Both the position numbers and the translations under genes were made by a program. From the NCBI GenBank assembly GCA_963921825.1, contig OY997594.1, positions 42,526,557 through 42,590,556 on the forward strand: DNA of 64,000 nt. The letters run 5' to 3'. Each line of letters begins with the position of its first letter. The stretch's first letter is position 1. This document shows, one piece after another, positions 24,931-33,897 of this stretch. The notes under the pieces are model-generated. The model ran no database searches. It worked only from the letters and a program-made list of their open reading frames with translations, and had not been told where the DNA came from. The DNA is from Erodium maritimum. Lineage: Eukaryota > Streptophyta > Magnoliopsida > Geraniales > Geraniaceae.

Positions 24931-25200
24931 TTACCAAAGGGTAGTGCCCTCGTCTTGGTGAGTGAAGGACAAGACGAAGTGTCGCAGTCCTTCGAGCTGC
25001 TCCAACACGATACGAGCATTATTCTCGTCCGCATCTGTCCATCCAGTTCTATTCGCCTGTCTCAGCTCGTCCATTAGTGCATTAGCCTTCACTGAAACCC
25101 GAAGAAGACTTATCCTAATCTTCTACAGCTTATCCAGCCTCTCCTTGTGTTCAAGTTCAACACGCTACGCCGTAAGGGTGTGTCTTAAAGGTGAAGACAT
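24931..25200 (-). pseudogene. small gene SP1-B of MULE-B, two stops
   Basis: This 270-base counterpart of SP1-A aligns end to end (MSSPLRHTLTA, then RVELEHKERLDKL, ARIVLEQLEGLRHFVLSFTH) but has two internal stop codons, a TAG near codon 12 and another near codon 26. The promoter string (TATA on minus, 25262-25269) and the 3' region (GAGGTCTTTGT-TCCGATACAAAC-AACCCATATTACCA on +) are kept. Confidence 0.6.
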
Positions 25201-25261
25201 TGTGGATGAAGTGAGTGAAGAGTAGTGATGAGTGAGTAGTGAGTGAAGATGGTTGGAGTGG

Positions 25262-25269
25262 GTTTTATA
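25262..25269 (-). promoter_or_regulatory. TATA box of SP1-B
   Basis: Minus-strand TATAAAAC lies about 65 bases before the SP1-B ATG, with the same flanks (GTGGG...GGCGTGGTGAG on +) as at SP1-A. Confidence 0.6.
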
Positions 25270-25369
25270 GGCGTGGTGAGGTCCATAAATGTTAGTTGGG
25301 TGGTGGGTTCCATTAATATGGGGTAGGTGGATGTTGGGAAAACAGGGTTAGTGGTTGGGATGACTTAAT

Positions 25370-25740
25370 TTGATGGAGGAATGGCCCCAAACGGCGCCTT
25401 ATGAGGTCAGTATTAGGGTTAGGGTGGAGGGATGGCCCCAGACGGCGCCGTTTGAGGTCAGTATTAGGGTTAGGGTGGAGGGATGGGGCCAGAAGGCGCC
25501 GTTTGAGGTCAGTATTAGGGTTAGGGTTGTGTTGTTGTCAGACTGCGCTGGATGATGTCAGTATTAGGGTTAGGGTAGGGTTGTTCTCAGACTGCGCCGG
25601 ATGATGTGTCAAACTGCGCCGGATGGTGTCAATCGGACACTGAAACGGCGCCGTATGAGGTCAATATTAGGGTTAGGTGTAGGGTTGTTCTCAGAATGCG
25701 CCGGATGAGGAGCCAATCTGCGCCGTTTAGGGACCAATTA
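25370..25740. repeat. GGCGCC/AGGTCAGTATTAGGGTTAGG array in MULE-B
   Basis: Units of about 55 bp contain ACGGCGCCGTTTGAGGTCAG and TATTAGGGTTAGGGT, degenerating rightward. It is the positional counterpart of the 15541-15845 array in MULE-A. The TTAGGGTTAGGG strings look telomere-like but are part of this longer unit. Confidence 0.75.
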
Positions 25741-25980
25741 CTATTGTTTATAATTTGGAAGGTCCCATTCCATTAACATTCAACGAAAAACATTACAACC
25801 CTAATGAATACCACAAAGCCTCACATCTGGGAAATGGAATTGGTCTCCTAAGTGAAGGACCGTACAAGCTGTGAGTACAATTCAACACTAATTATTACCA
25901 CAAAGCCTCACATACTACATTGGAAAATTGAGGTCTTTGTAAGCCGATACAAGCAAACTCACATTAGCAAGTGGGATCTC

Positions 25981-26175
25981 TTAATAGAAGGACCGTACGA
26001 AACGTAATAGGCCTTCGAGCTGGTCCATGGCCTCCTTCAACTCCTGCTTGAGTTGATCTGCCTTATATTGCACCATCTGAAGAGTTTCCTTGATCTGGTG
26101 GAGATCGTCCAATATCGCAATGCATTCTTCCTCAGCAAGCCGTGGTGTATTGCTGCCCGAAATAGGTGAAGACAT
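25981..26175 (-). CDS. small coiled-coil-like protein 2 of MULE-B (SP2-B)
   Basis: An intact 64-codon frame starts MSSPISGSNTPRLAEEECIA, continues with a heptad-like stretch (ILDDLHQIKETLQMVQYKAD, then QLKQELKEAMDQLEG) and ends LLRFVRSFY. The MSSP start and the QLEGL-RFV-SF end match SP1, so SP1 and SP2 are paralogues. The shared 3' flank (GAGGTCTTTG ... GATACAA) shows that a whole gene unit was duplicated. A TATA-like box is at 26231-26235 on the minus strand. MULE-A keeps only its last codons. Function is unknown; a short protein-protein interaction helix is the most that can be inferred. Confidence 0.5.
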   Translation of the reverse strand: MSSPISGSNTPRLAEEECIAILDDLHQIKETLQMVQYKADQLKQELKEAMDQLEGLLRFVRSFY

Positions 26176-26340
26176 TGTTGATGAACTTAGTAAAGACTAT
26201 TGATGAGTTCATTGAAGTGAATATTAGGGTTTATAAGGGTAAGTAAAGAATATATTCCTTCCGTAAAGTATGTCCCATCTAATCAACGTCGGAAGGAATA
26301 TATTCATTCCGTAAAGTATGTCCCATCTAATCGACGTCGA

Positions 26341-26545
26341 AAGGAAATTTGGGACCCAATCTGCGCAGATTGAGATCCAAACTGCGCAGATTGGGACCCA
26401 AACTGCGCATATTGGGATCCAATCTGCGCATATTGAGTCCCAATCTGCGGAGTTTGGGACCCAGTCTGCGCATATTGAGGACCAAACTGCGCCGATTCAG
26501 GCCTCAATCCGCGCAGGTTGAGTCCCAATCTGCGCAGTTTGGGTC
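26341..26545. repeat. CTGCGCAGATTGGGACCCAA array
   Basis: Seven to eight units of about 27 bp (AACTGCGCAnATTGnGacCCA, with variants) lie between the promoter of SP2 and the end of SP3. Frames on both strands read as repeated peptides and are not genes. Confidence 0.85.
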
Positions 26546-26641
26546 CATAGGAAGACCGATCGGCCCACAGCAAGCAATGTAAAACCCAATAACTTATTTT
26601 ATTTCATCCAAACAGCATAATCATACAGCCTCATTACTACA

Positions 26642-26989
26642 TTACGCATCTAGCATAAAGTTAAGGAGCCTCTCCTCAGCTTCTCTAGATCTGTCCATCC
26701 ACTCTACGAAACGTTGAAACCATGGAGGCTCCTCGTAAGGAAGCCTCACAATGTCACGATCGTTTACAAAAGGAGGGAAATCAAATGGGTGTTCACCATC
26801 TAGAGGTGGAGGACATTCTACATTCTTCTGTTGGACGAGTTCCTCTATTCGGTCCAACCGCTGAATTGAGTCATCGAGTATGCGGTCGTACTCAACGGCC
26901 CATGGTGGTGGCGCCACAAAGACCACTGTTCCGTCGTTCTCCCGCCGCCTCCACCTACGCTCAAGACGAGGATCGTGGTTGGGTACCAT
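26642..26989 (-). CDS. small protein 3 of MULE-B (SP3), unknown function
   Basis: An intact 115-codon frame. A basic N-terminus (RLERRWRRREN) is followed by PPWAVEYDRILDDSIQRLDR, IEELVQQKNVECPPPLDG, then LPYEEPPWFQRFVEWMDRSR and an E/L-rich end finishing LLNFMLDA. It is paralogous to SP4 (27290-27696), sharing W-(A/S)-VEY, the helix with LD--EEL or QLEAL, C-PPL, EEP-WF and the R-L-N-L-A end. Its TATA box on the minus strand (27053-27060) is the same string found before SP1. No known family is recognised; intact length and a diverged paralogue next door argue that it has been under selection. Confidence 0.5.
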   Translation of the reverse strand: MVPNHDPRLERRWRRRENDGTVVFVAPPPWAVEYDRILDDSIQRLDRIEELVQQKNVECPPPLDGEHPFDFPPFVNDRDIVRLPYEEPPWFQRFVEWMDRSREAEERLLNFMLDA

Positions 26990-27052
26990 CGTGGCACAAA
27001 AATTATACCTACAAAATGAGGTTGGAGTGAAAACTATTCAAGTGGAGAGTGG

Positions 27053-27060
27053 GTTTTATA
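27053..27060 (-). promoter_or_regulatory. TATA box of SP3
   Basis: Minus-strand TATAAAACCCACTC lies about 65 bases before the SP3 ATG, in the same context as SP1-A and SP1-B. SP4 has a shorter version (TATAAAT, 27844-27850) about 150 bases before its ATG. Confidence 0.55.
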
Positions 27061-27289
27061 GGCGTGTAAGGAATGAAGAGGGTTGGAGTTGGTGTGTCAA
27101 CGCATTAATGGAGCCATTAATGTGTTGACTGCGTTGATTGTAGTGCATGCATTGGGACGTGCATATTTTGTATAGGAAATGTATCAAATAAAAGCATAAA
27201 AGCATTGTCATTCATTGCATTAATTATACAAAACATAAACATCATTCATTCAAGTACCAAAATAATTATCCAAAAAATAAAAACAAACA

Positions 27290-27696
27290 CTAGGCAGCAA
27301 GCAGACGGTTAATGAGCCTCTGTGTAATTTCTTGGTTTCGAACCATCCACTTTCTGTACTCCCGGAACCAAGCAGGCTCCTCCCAAGAATGAAGAAGGTC
27401 ATCCTCGTTCATCCGCGGTTGAATAAATAGGTTGTCACCAGGAGGGAGTGGAGGACATGGTAATTTTTCTCGCGCATGAGGGCCTCCAGTTGGTCCAGCT
27501 GCTGGTCTGCTTCTTCAAGTAACCGGTAGTACTCTACTGACCATGCTGGTTCCGGTGCTTGATACAGTCGTTCGGGCATTCGGACTATTCTGCCGTCGGC
27601 CAACATTGTGACGTATTCTCCGGCTAGCTCCCGTCTTATCCACGCACGCTCCGCACGCTCCGCACGCTCTGCACGATTCGCTTGGTCGGGATCCAT
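27290..27696 (-). pseudogene. small gene SP4 of MULE-B, one frameshift
   Basis: The N-terminal part starts MDPDQANRAERAERAERAWI, a repeated RAE tract, then runs through PAWSVEYYRLLEEADQQLDQ and LEALMREKN. At about 27460 the frame must shift by one base, after which PCPPLPPGDNLFIQPRMNED, WEEPAWFREYRKWMVRNQEI and TQRLINRLLAA follow to a stop at 27290. Both halves align with SP3, so this is one gene with a single 1-base lesion in or beside an A-run. Unknown function. Confidence 0.5.
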
Positions 27697-28094
27697 TCTG
27701 TCATAAACATATACGTGGTTACACTACTAAAACAACAAACACATCTAAAAAATTATAATGCAAGAACATTATTCGAATACCTATTCCTTGAATGCTGAGA
27801 GTGAAGGGGGTTGGAGTACAAATAATGGGGTAGCTAAGCCCCCATTTATAGGCTGCTGATAATGAATAGGGTTGGAGTGGGTGGATGAGTGGGTGTGTAC
27901 CCATAAATGTGTCTTGGGTGGAGAGACATATTAATGGGAGACATTGATATGTTGCGTTTCTTGGATGTAGTGATTGAATAGGGACGTGCAGATTTTGTAC
28001 AAGATATGTATCCATGAGATATGAGTCAAACCATCAAAAATATATTCGTCACTTCGCAGTCAAAAGTTTATCAGTCATCCAACATTTGTACAGT

Positions 28095-31000
28095 CTACAG
28101 AAGATATTCGTCATCAATCATCACGTGAATACAATATTTGATGCGAAACTGCGGCACAAGTGTATGTCGGATGTGGTCTTTGAATTCCAGTTCCGTCATC
28201 CCCACCTCGATGAATTTTAGGGTGTAGATCCCACTATCGGCCATCCTACAAACAAACACCAATATAATAAGCATGACATACAAGACTGTACTGCAAAGGT
28301 AAAATGAATAAGTCTGATACTTACTTCACGGCTTGCGGTATGGGTTCCACCCTCTCGAAGGTAAAATCCGCGTTGTATGCGGCTAATGTCTCCGGTGTCC
28401 CGGGTAAAATCCGGAAGAGCATCTTCGGGAGCATGTGCACATACTCCCGAACTCTGATATCTGGGGACGGTAGTTGTCGTACACTTGGATTTTTCTTGCT
28501 TACACGTCCACAACCAACAATATCCAGGGCTTGTTCTTGTGGTTCACTGGAAAATAAATCTTTTGCGCAAACATCCAACTGAAAGGATAGAGATCCGGCT
28601 TCTTCCCTCGAGAAGAGTTCATGAGCTCAAGGTCCGGTTCTATATTCGCCTCATACTCTGCACATCACAGCTTGTGGAACACACAATCCAGCACTACATG
28701 GCTCTGCCCGAACACATTCGGAAAATGTCGTTGTCTGCACCGTATGCCTGACAACGCATCGTCCATATGCTGCACAAAGTTGAAAACAATATAAATTATA
28801 TATTGCCAGGAAAAATATACTCATATGCTGCTTAAAATAAAATACTAACCTGCGGTGTGACCCATTCGCCAGGGGTTGCCAATGACCGGTAATATTTGGC
28901 GGGTAGGCCTCTGTAGAGGACTCCGTCGTGCAAACCGGTACGCACGGTGCCAGAGTAATTCCTCAACCGATGGGGAATCTTCGCTGCAAGGTTCCAACTG
29001 CGGATCAACCTCTGATCAAGGACACCGAGCAACTGGGTCCTCTTCCTCTTTCTGGAACTGGGCGGATCAGGTTCAAATAGGTGACGGGGAAGGTTAACCA
29101 CGATCGATGGTGGCTCCCGAGGCTCCGAGGGTTCCCCCAGAGCCTGAGTCTGTGCCCCCGGAGCTTGCGACTGTGCCTCATCCCCGGCACCTTCATCGTC
29201 AGTCGGTTCCTCCTCCCAAGACGACAGTTCCCGCGCAGGAGTTTGACTGACCTCCTCCTCCCCTTCGACCTCTAGACCTTCCCAAAAACTCGACAGTGAC
29301 ACCTCCATAGACTTACCCCCCTCTTCCCCTCCTCCAAGTACCCCTCCCGCACTACGTGTCTGAGAATCAACTACCACGATCGGTGCAGGAACCTGAACCT
29401 GTCCCTCCTCAACCCCTTGCTGAACCGGAACCTGTCCCTCCTCAACCCCCTGCTGTACGGCAACCTGTCCCTCCTCAACCCCCTGCTGTACCGCAACTTG
29501 TCCCTCCTCAACCCCCTACTGAACATCAACCTCACCCCCCATCTCAACCTCATGGACCATATCCATATCCCGGGGTCCATGGCTAGACTCTCCAACCTGT
29601 TCCCGTCTTCCTCCTGCGTCACCTGATCCACGAGGCTGAGCTTCATCATCGCTTTGAGATCCGGCTTCATGCGACTGATGAGACCGAGTCGGGCAATGTG
29701 ATCCTCGGGAGTCGCCACCAGATGCACGATAGTCAGGCCCGGGCAACGGGTCACGGGCAGCGCCCTGGGTCCGGAGTAGATGAAGGATCTCATCTAGTTT
29801 GCCCCCCAACTCTCTCCGCAACGCTCCGATGGCGTCCCCAAACTCAGTCTGTACCGCTCCAATAGAGTCCACAACGGATTGGATCTTGCCCTGCAACTCT
29901 CCTATCTCAACGCGGACACCTCTGATATGATCATCTGCTGCGGCCTGTTCCCCCTGACGACGAGGGGTCTGGGGTAACTCTCCTCCCCCGATGGTGGCCT
30001 CTTCCCGGCGACGAGAGCACTCAGCTCCATCCCCTACCGGATCCGGCGGTGTCGGCTCTGTAGCCATCACCTCATCCCCGGACTGACGATCAGGTGTCGG
30101 CTCCCTTTCAACTGGCTCTGCTTGCTCCATACCCTCATCATCCCATTCTATCTCCCCTCCAGCCCCCAAAATTTCTGCAATCCGCTCAAGCGTCCTATCC
30201 GCTACCCTGTCGGGTATGACTCCCACATTTTGATTATGCGGAAGTGCCCTCTCTATTTCTGTGGGTATTAGGACACCCTGAGTCACCTGCACCTGCACAC
30301 ACATAACCATTACATTCAATTCATATAACCAACCTACATCTACAATTACACGTCTACACTTTTATTTTTTACCTCTTCTTTCTGAAATTCGGTTGTCACC
30401 TCATCCGCCGACGGGGGCTTGGCCCATTTCGTCTGCCACTTCAAAAACCTCGGTAGGTCCTCACTATACTGTGGGTCCACCGTCCCCCACTTACTTGCCA
30501 GTGCATCCATAGACTCAAATACAAAAGGCTGTTACACAAATCAAATTATTAATAACCAATACGTACATTAATTGATAATAATGCTCTTATTCAAATTGTA
30601 TTAAATGTTTTACGTACCGTAAATAACGGGAGCAGACCGCATATGGTGTATGAGGCCCCCTGCCTCCCAACGATCGCTTGGAACTTCGCTCTCAACTCTC
30701 GAATACAATCCTCCCTCATATGCCGGAAGGAGATATACCCCCACGGGTACCGGTTGAACAACTCCAGGTCTTCTACTAATCTCATCCACTTTGGCTCAAT
30801 AGGTGTCGTCACTTTTGTGTGAGGTATCAACGCATCAGTGACGAACAACAGCTGAACCATCTTCACAATATTGTAATCTGGCTCGGTCCTCCTGGTCCTC
30901 GGTTTCAACCAGGTAGTCACAAGGGCGGTCAACTTGTTTGCCAGGTCTAGTGGAGACACTCCACGCAGGTTCGAATCAAAATGTCTTTTCTCGAATGCTG

Positions 31001-32207
31001 TGGAAGTCAATTGCCTCTGAAAATTTTCATCTCCAGTTCTGGGTCTTGAGCAATTCAATCCCGTCATCAGTGCGTATTCCTTCAGGGACAACCTGATCGG
31101 TTTCCCTTTCAGCACGAACCACATTTCGGAGTCCCTTCTCACCGTGGTACTCCTGACTATTAGCATCCACGCCAGGTTGTTGGAGGGCTGGAACTTCTCC
31201 GGTAACCTGGTGAACATCCCGAATGGACCCGCTCTTAATGCTGCAGCTGTCAGCGGGTCTGCATCCTTCAGCTCATTGTACTTCTCATACAACACCTTAT
31301 ACCCACACCTGGTTGTCACACGACAGTTGAAGTACTCCCCATCTTGCAGTTCTGTTTCAATTCTTCGAAACCGTTGAGGTGCTTCTGATGGAGTAGCACT
31401 CGGTATCGAAACAGAACCTTCTTCCTCTTCCACTGACTGTATTATGATTATAAGATGCATCCTAACATTATCCAGTAATCCTAATTGTAGTTGTAATATT
31501 ATCATTATAAAATAACATTAACTAGTAATCAAAACTGTCATGGGCCGAACGGCCTTTCACCTAATTGTCCTAGGCCGATCGGGCAACAGAGAGTTTGATC
31601 ACTTTCCCATCCGGCTCAGACTGACCCCATTCGGCGCCGTTTGGACCTTGCTCCACAAGATCAAAACGCCTCGTTTTACTACCGATATGCGCCGTCTGGA
31701 GCCTTTGGAAGGCAAATGATTGGGGGCCAAAACGACGTCGTCAGTGGTGAAACGGTGTCATTTTGGGCCCTTCACTGGGCCTCACCGAGCTTATTGGGCC
31801 GTGGATTGGGCCTCAGTGGGCCCAACCTACTTCGTTTGGTTCAACCTCATGGAGCTGGTCGGTCCCAAAACGACGTCGTTATGGGGTCTCATTCGGCTCA
31901 TACTGGGCATATCAATCGGAGCGTGTTGGTGACAAAACGTTGTCGTTGTGTCCCCAACCTGCTCCGTCAGGAACTCCGGCGACTCAGTGGGCTAAAACGC
32001 CATCGTTTTAGCCCCAATCAGCGCCGTCAAGACCCTAGTCGACGACACTGATTCCTTCTCCGGCAACGACCCTATTCCCTTCTACGCCTCCCCCATTCGC
32101 CGTAGCCTCACCGGCGATTTACACTAACTAAACCCTAGGTTTTGCAAAAGGGACCTAAATCTAACACAAATTGCAGGAGTTCAAATCGCACGTACCTGGT
32201 TCGACAT
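28095..32207 (-). pseudogene. DUF1985/ULP1-like protease gene of MULE-B, broken
   Basis: Six exons are visible: 32196-32207 (MSNQ), 30618-31436 (DUF1985), 30373-30528, 28851-30286 (linker), 28325-28769 and 28095-28245 (C48 protease), all with GT-AG borders and matching phase. Motifs: FGMFTRLPEKFQPSNNLAW, SLKEYALMTGLNCS, PWGYISFRHMREDC; linker heptads (GELQGKIQSVVDSIGAVQ) and four 11-residue GVEEGQVAVQQ repeats; RGLPAKYYRSLATPGEWVTP; protease core with QVYDNYRPQ and DSGIYTLKFIE. The catalytic Asp is kept, but the His-Trp site reads Pro-Trp and the Cys site reads Ser. Three in-frame stops occur: a TAG where sister repeats have CAG (29516-29518), a TGA near 28670 and a TAA near 28496. C48 enzymes cleave SUMO-like modifiers; ULP-like genes in MULEs are known, their role is not. 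Confidence 0.82.
31540..32110. repeat. GC/CpG-rich repeats in first intron of the ULP-like gene (MULE-B)
   Basis: The same motif set as in MULE-A: AAAACGACGTCGTT, TGGGCCTCA, CCCAATCAGCGCCGTC, with GGGCCGAACGGCC and GGCCGATCGG at the left edge. It occupies the intron between the 4-codon exon and the DUF1985 exon. Confidence 0.65.
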
Positions 32208-32689
32208 TAAGTCGGAATTGTAGGAATTTCCTCTCGCCGGCGTCGTTGCTTGCTCGGAGATGATCGGGACAGATGAAGTCGTCGACAATCCTTTTTCTGA
32301 CTTTGACTCAGTGACGAAGACGAAGAGCCAAAGAAGAAGAAAGGGCGAGGGTATATTGGGCAGTTCATAATGTTTTCAATTAAAAGAAAAACAAAAATTC
32401 GATTTAATTCGAATGCAAAATTACCGAGGCTACCCCGCAAATATATTAGCGTGATAAGGCCCTTTCCAACAATTCCTATTTGGATGGGTATGGGTTGTTT
32501 AATAGGGAGTTTGATTAAATTGTTCTTTTTTGGGGTGTTATGATTTTTGCGGACTAATTGTGAAGAGGATTATGATATTTTAGACATGTTGATTAAATTT
32601 TTATGTTTTTTTGTTCTTCTCTGCAAAATATTGTGGAATCGTGAAAACGAAAGGGGCAGAAATGTAGAATTCCATTAGGTAGTTGTATA

Positions 32690-33275
32690 ACAATTAAGGC
32701 AAAAATAATTTAAAATAAAATTTATAGGAAAAGGGAGATTAAAAAATATTATTTTTTATAAAAATAGAATCTGATTTTTTTAAATAAAAAACTGATTTTA
32801 ATAAATAAAACTGACTTTTTAAATAGAAACTGATTTTTGAAAATAAAAAAACTGATTTTTAAAAATAAAATCTGATTTTTGTAAATAAAAATCTGGTTTT
32901 AATGAGTAAAACTGATTTTTTAAAAATAAAAACTGTTTTTAATAAATAAAACTGATAATTTTAAATAGAAACTGATTTTTTTTTTAAAATAGAAATTGAT
33001 TTTTAGAATATAAAAATGATTTTTAAAAATAAAATATGATATTTTAAATAAAAGGCTGATTTTTATAAAATAAATTGATTTTTAAATAAATAAAACTGAT
33101 TTTATAATAAATACATTAATTTTTAAATAAATAAAATTGATTTTATAAAAAATAAACTAATTTTTTAAATAAAATATTAATTATTAGAATAAAAACTGAT
33201 TTTAAAAAACAAAATCTGATTTTTTAAGTAAGTTCTGATATTTTTAAATATAAGATTAAAATTTTAAAATAAATA
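32690..33275. repeat. AT-rich minisatellite, ACTGATTTTTAAAAATAAA units
   Basis: More than 20 degenerate units of 20-30 bp, each near ACTGATTTTTAAAAATAAA, lie between MULE-B and the right outer inverted repeat. No gene. It may be subterminal sequence of the outer element. Confidence 0.85.
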
Positions 33276-33654
33276 AATAAAAAGAAGTTTTGAAAACCAG
33301 TGGTATGCTTTTGAAAAAATGAGCGTTAGTGAGTGGCATTTTGGACTTTTTACCATTTTCCATCGAAAAATGGATGTCAAGTTGACGGCGGGTATGAAAG
33401 TGCAACTAAACACATAGTTAGGCTAGTGAGGTGCAACAAAGTTTGGTTAGGATAATGAGACAAATACAAGTATTTTTAGGGTGGTGAGATGAAGTGTACC
33501 TTTTGTTTATTTATTTATTTATTTTGAGAATAAGTTGGGTATGAGATCTCATATTAGTAGAGTTGATAGCACTTGTGTATTACACAAACCATTACATTGG
33601 TTCTTAGAGCATTCACACTGTGCAAACCATCATGCGAACCACAATTCGCGAATC

Positions 33655-33732
33655 ACGTTTTAGTGGTTCGAGGTTCGCGATTCGCATGTTGTCGCGTGCG
33701 TGATTCGCGAACCACGAACCACTAAAACACGA
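33655..33732. other. long hairpin near the Harbinger 1 left end
   Basis: Two arms of about 33 bases are complementary (CGTTTTAGTGGTTCGAGGTT on one side, its near-complement around CCACGAACCACTAAAAC on the other) with a loop of about 8 bases. Transcribed, it would fold like a small-RNA precursor. Related but less regular GATTCGCGAACC sequence lies at 41371-41500. Confidence 0.6.
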
Positions 33733-33897
33733 GTTGTGATTCGCGAGCCGAATCGCGATTGTTTTAATGGTTCGTCAGTGCGCGGTGCGTGATTCGTGGT
33801 CGGCCAATAACCACATGACACGTGGCAGGGCGGGGCAAAATTTTTTTGGACCGTTGGAAACCGTCTGAAAAGCAATGATTATATATATATATATATA

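Larger units (their letters stand above)
21373..32477 (+). mobile_element. MULE-B, Mutator-like element with ULP gene and small-gene cluster
   Basis: Terminal inverted repeats are imperfect but recognisable (left GGACAAATTATTAAAAAGGCC; right read inward AGGAATTGTTGGAAAGGGCC, both followed by CTAATATATT). Inside are a nearly complete transposase (+, 22050-24491), four small minus-strand genes (24931-27696) and a DUF1985/ULP1-like gene (-, 28095-32207). It is the fuller of the two family members: it lacks the LTR and retains two genes missing in MULE-A. Both lie in the same orientation 466 bp apart, so a tandem duplication or two insertions into the same 26-kb block are possible. No perfect target duplication was found. 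Confidence 0.8.
7329..33501. mobile_element. 26-kb block bounded by long inverted repeats
   Basis: Bases 7329-7476 and 33353-33501 are inverted copies of one sequence (about 75 percent alike by eye). They share CTTCATCTCAC, CCTAACCAAACTTTGTTGCAC and a TCCATTTTT-GATGGAAAATG segment. The flanks are TTTATTTAT (7320-7328) and TTTGTTTAT (33502-33510), 9 bp with one mismatch, the target length used by Mutator-like elements. Everything between, including two inner MULEs, would then have been delivered or trapped as one unit. Alternatively the two ends belong to separate elements of one MITE/MULE family that happen to face each other; the AT-rich flanks make the 9-bp match weaker evidence than it looks. 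Confidence 0.5.

Noticed and set aside
25370-25620. Telomere-like TTAGGG strings
   Set aside because: They are part of a 55-bp unit with GGCGCC; plant telomeres are TTTAGGG and form long pure arrays.
26304-26582. Frames with repeated AQFGSQ or QSAQIGTQT peptides on both strands
   Set aside because: Artefacts of the 27-bp CTGCGCA array.
32207-32440. 77-codon minus-strand frame upstream of the ULP-like gene
   Set aside because: It overlaps the leader and the MULE-B terminus; homology with MULE-A supports only the MSNQ exon as coding.
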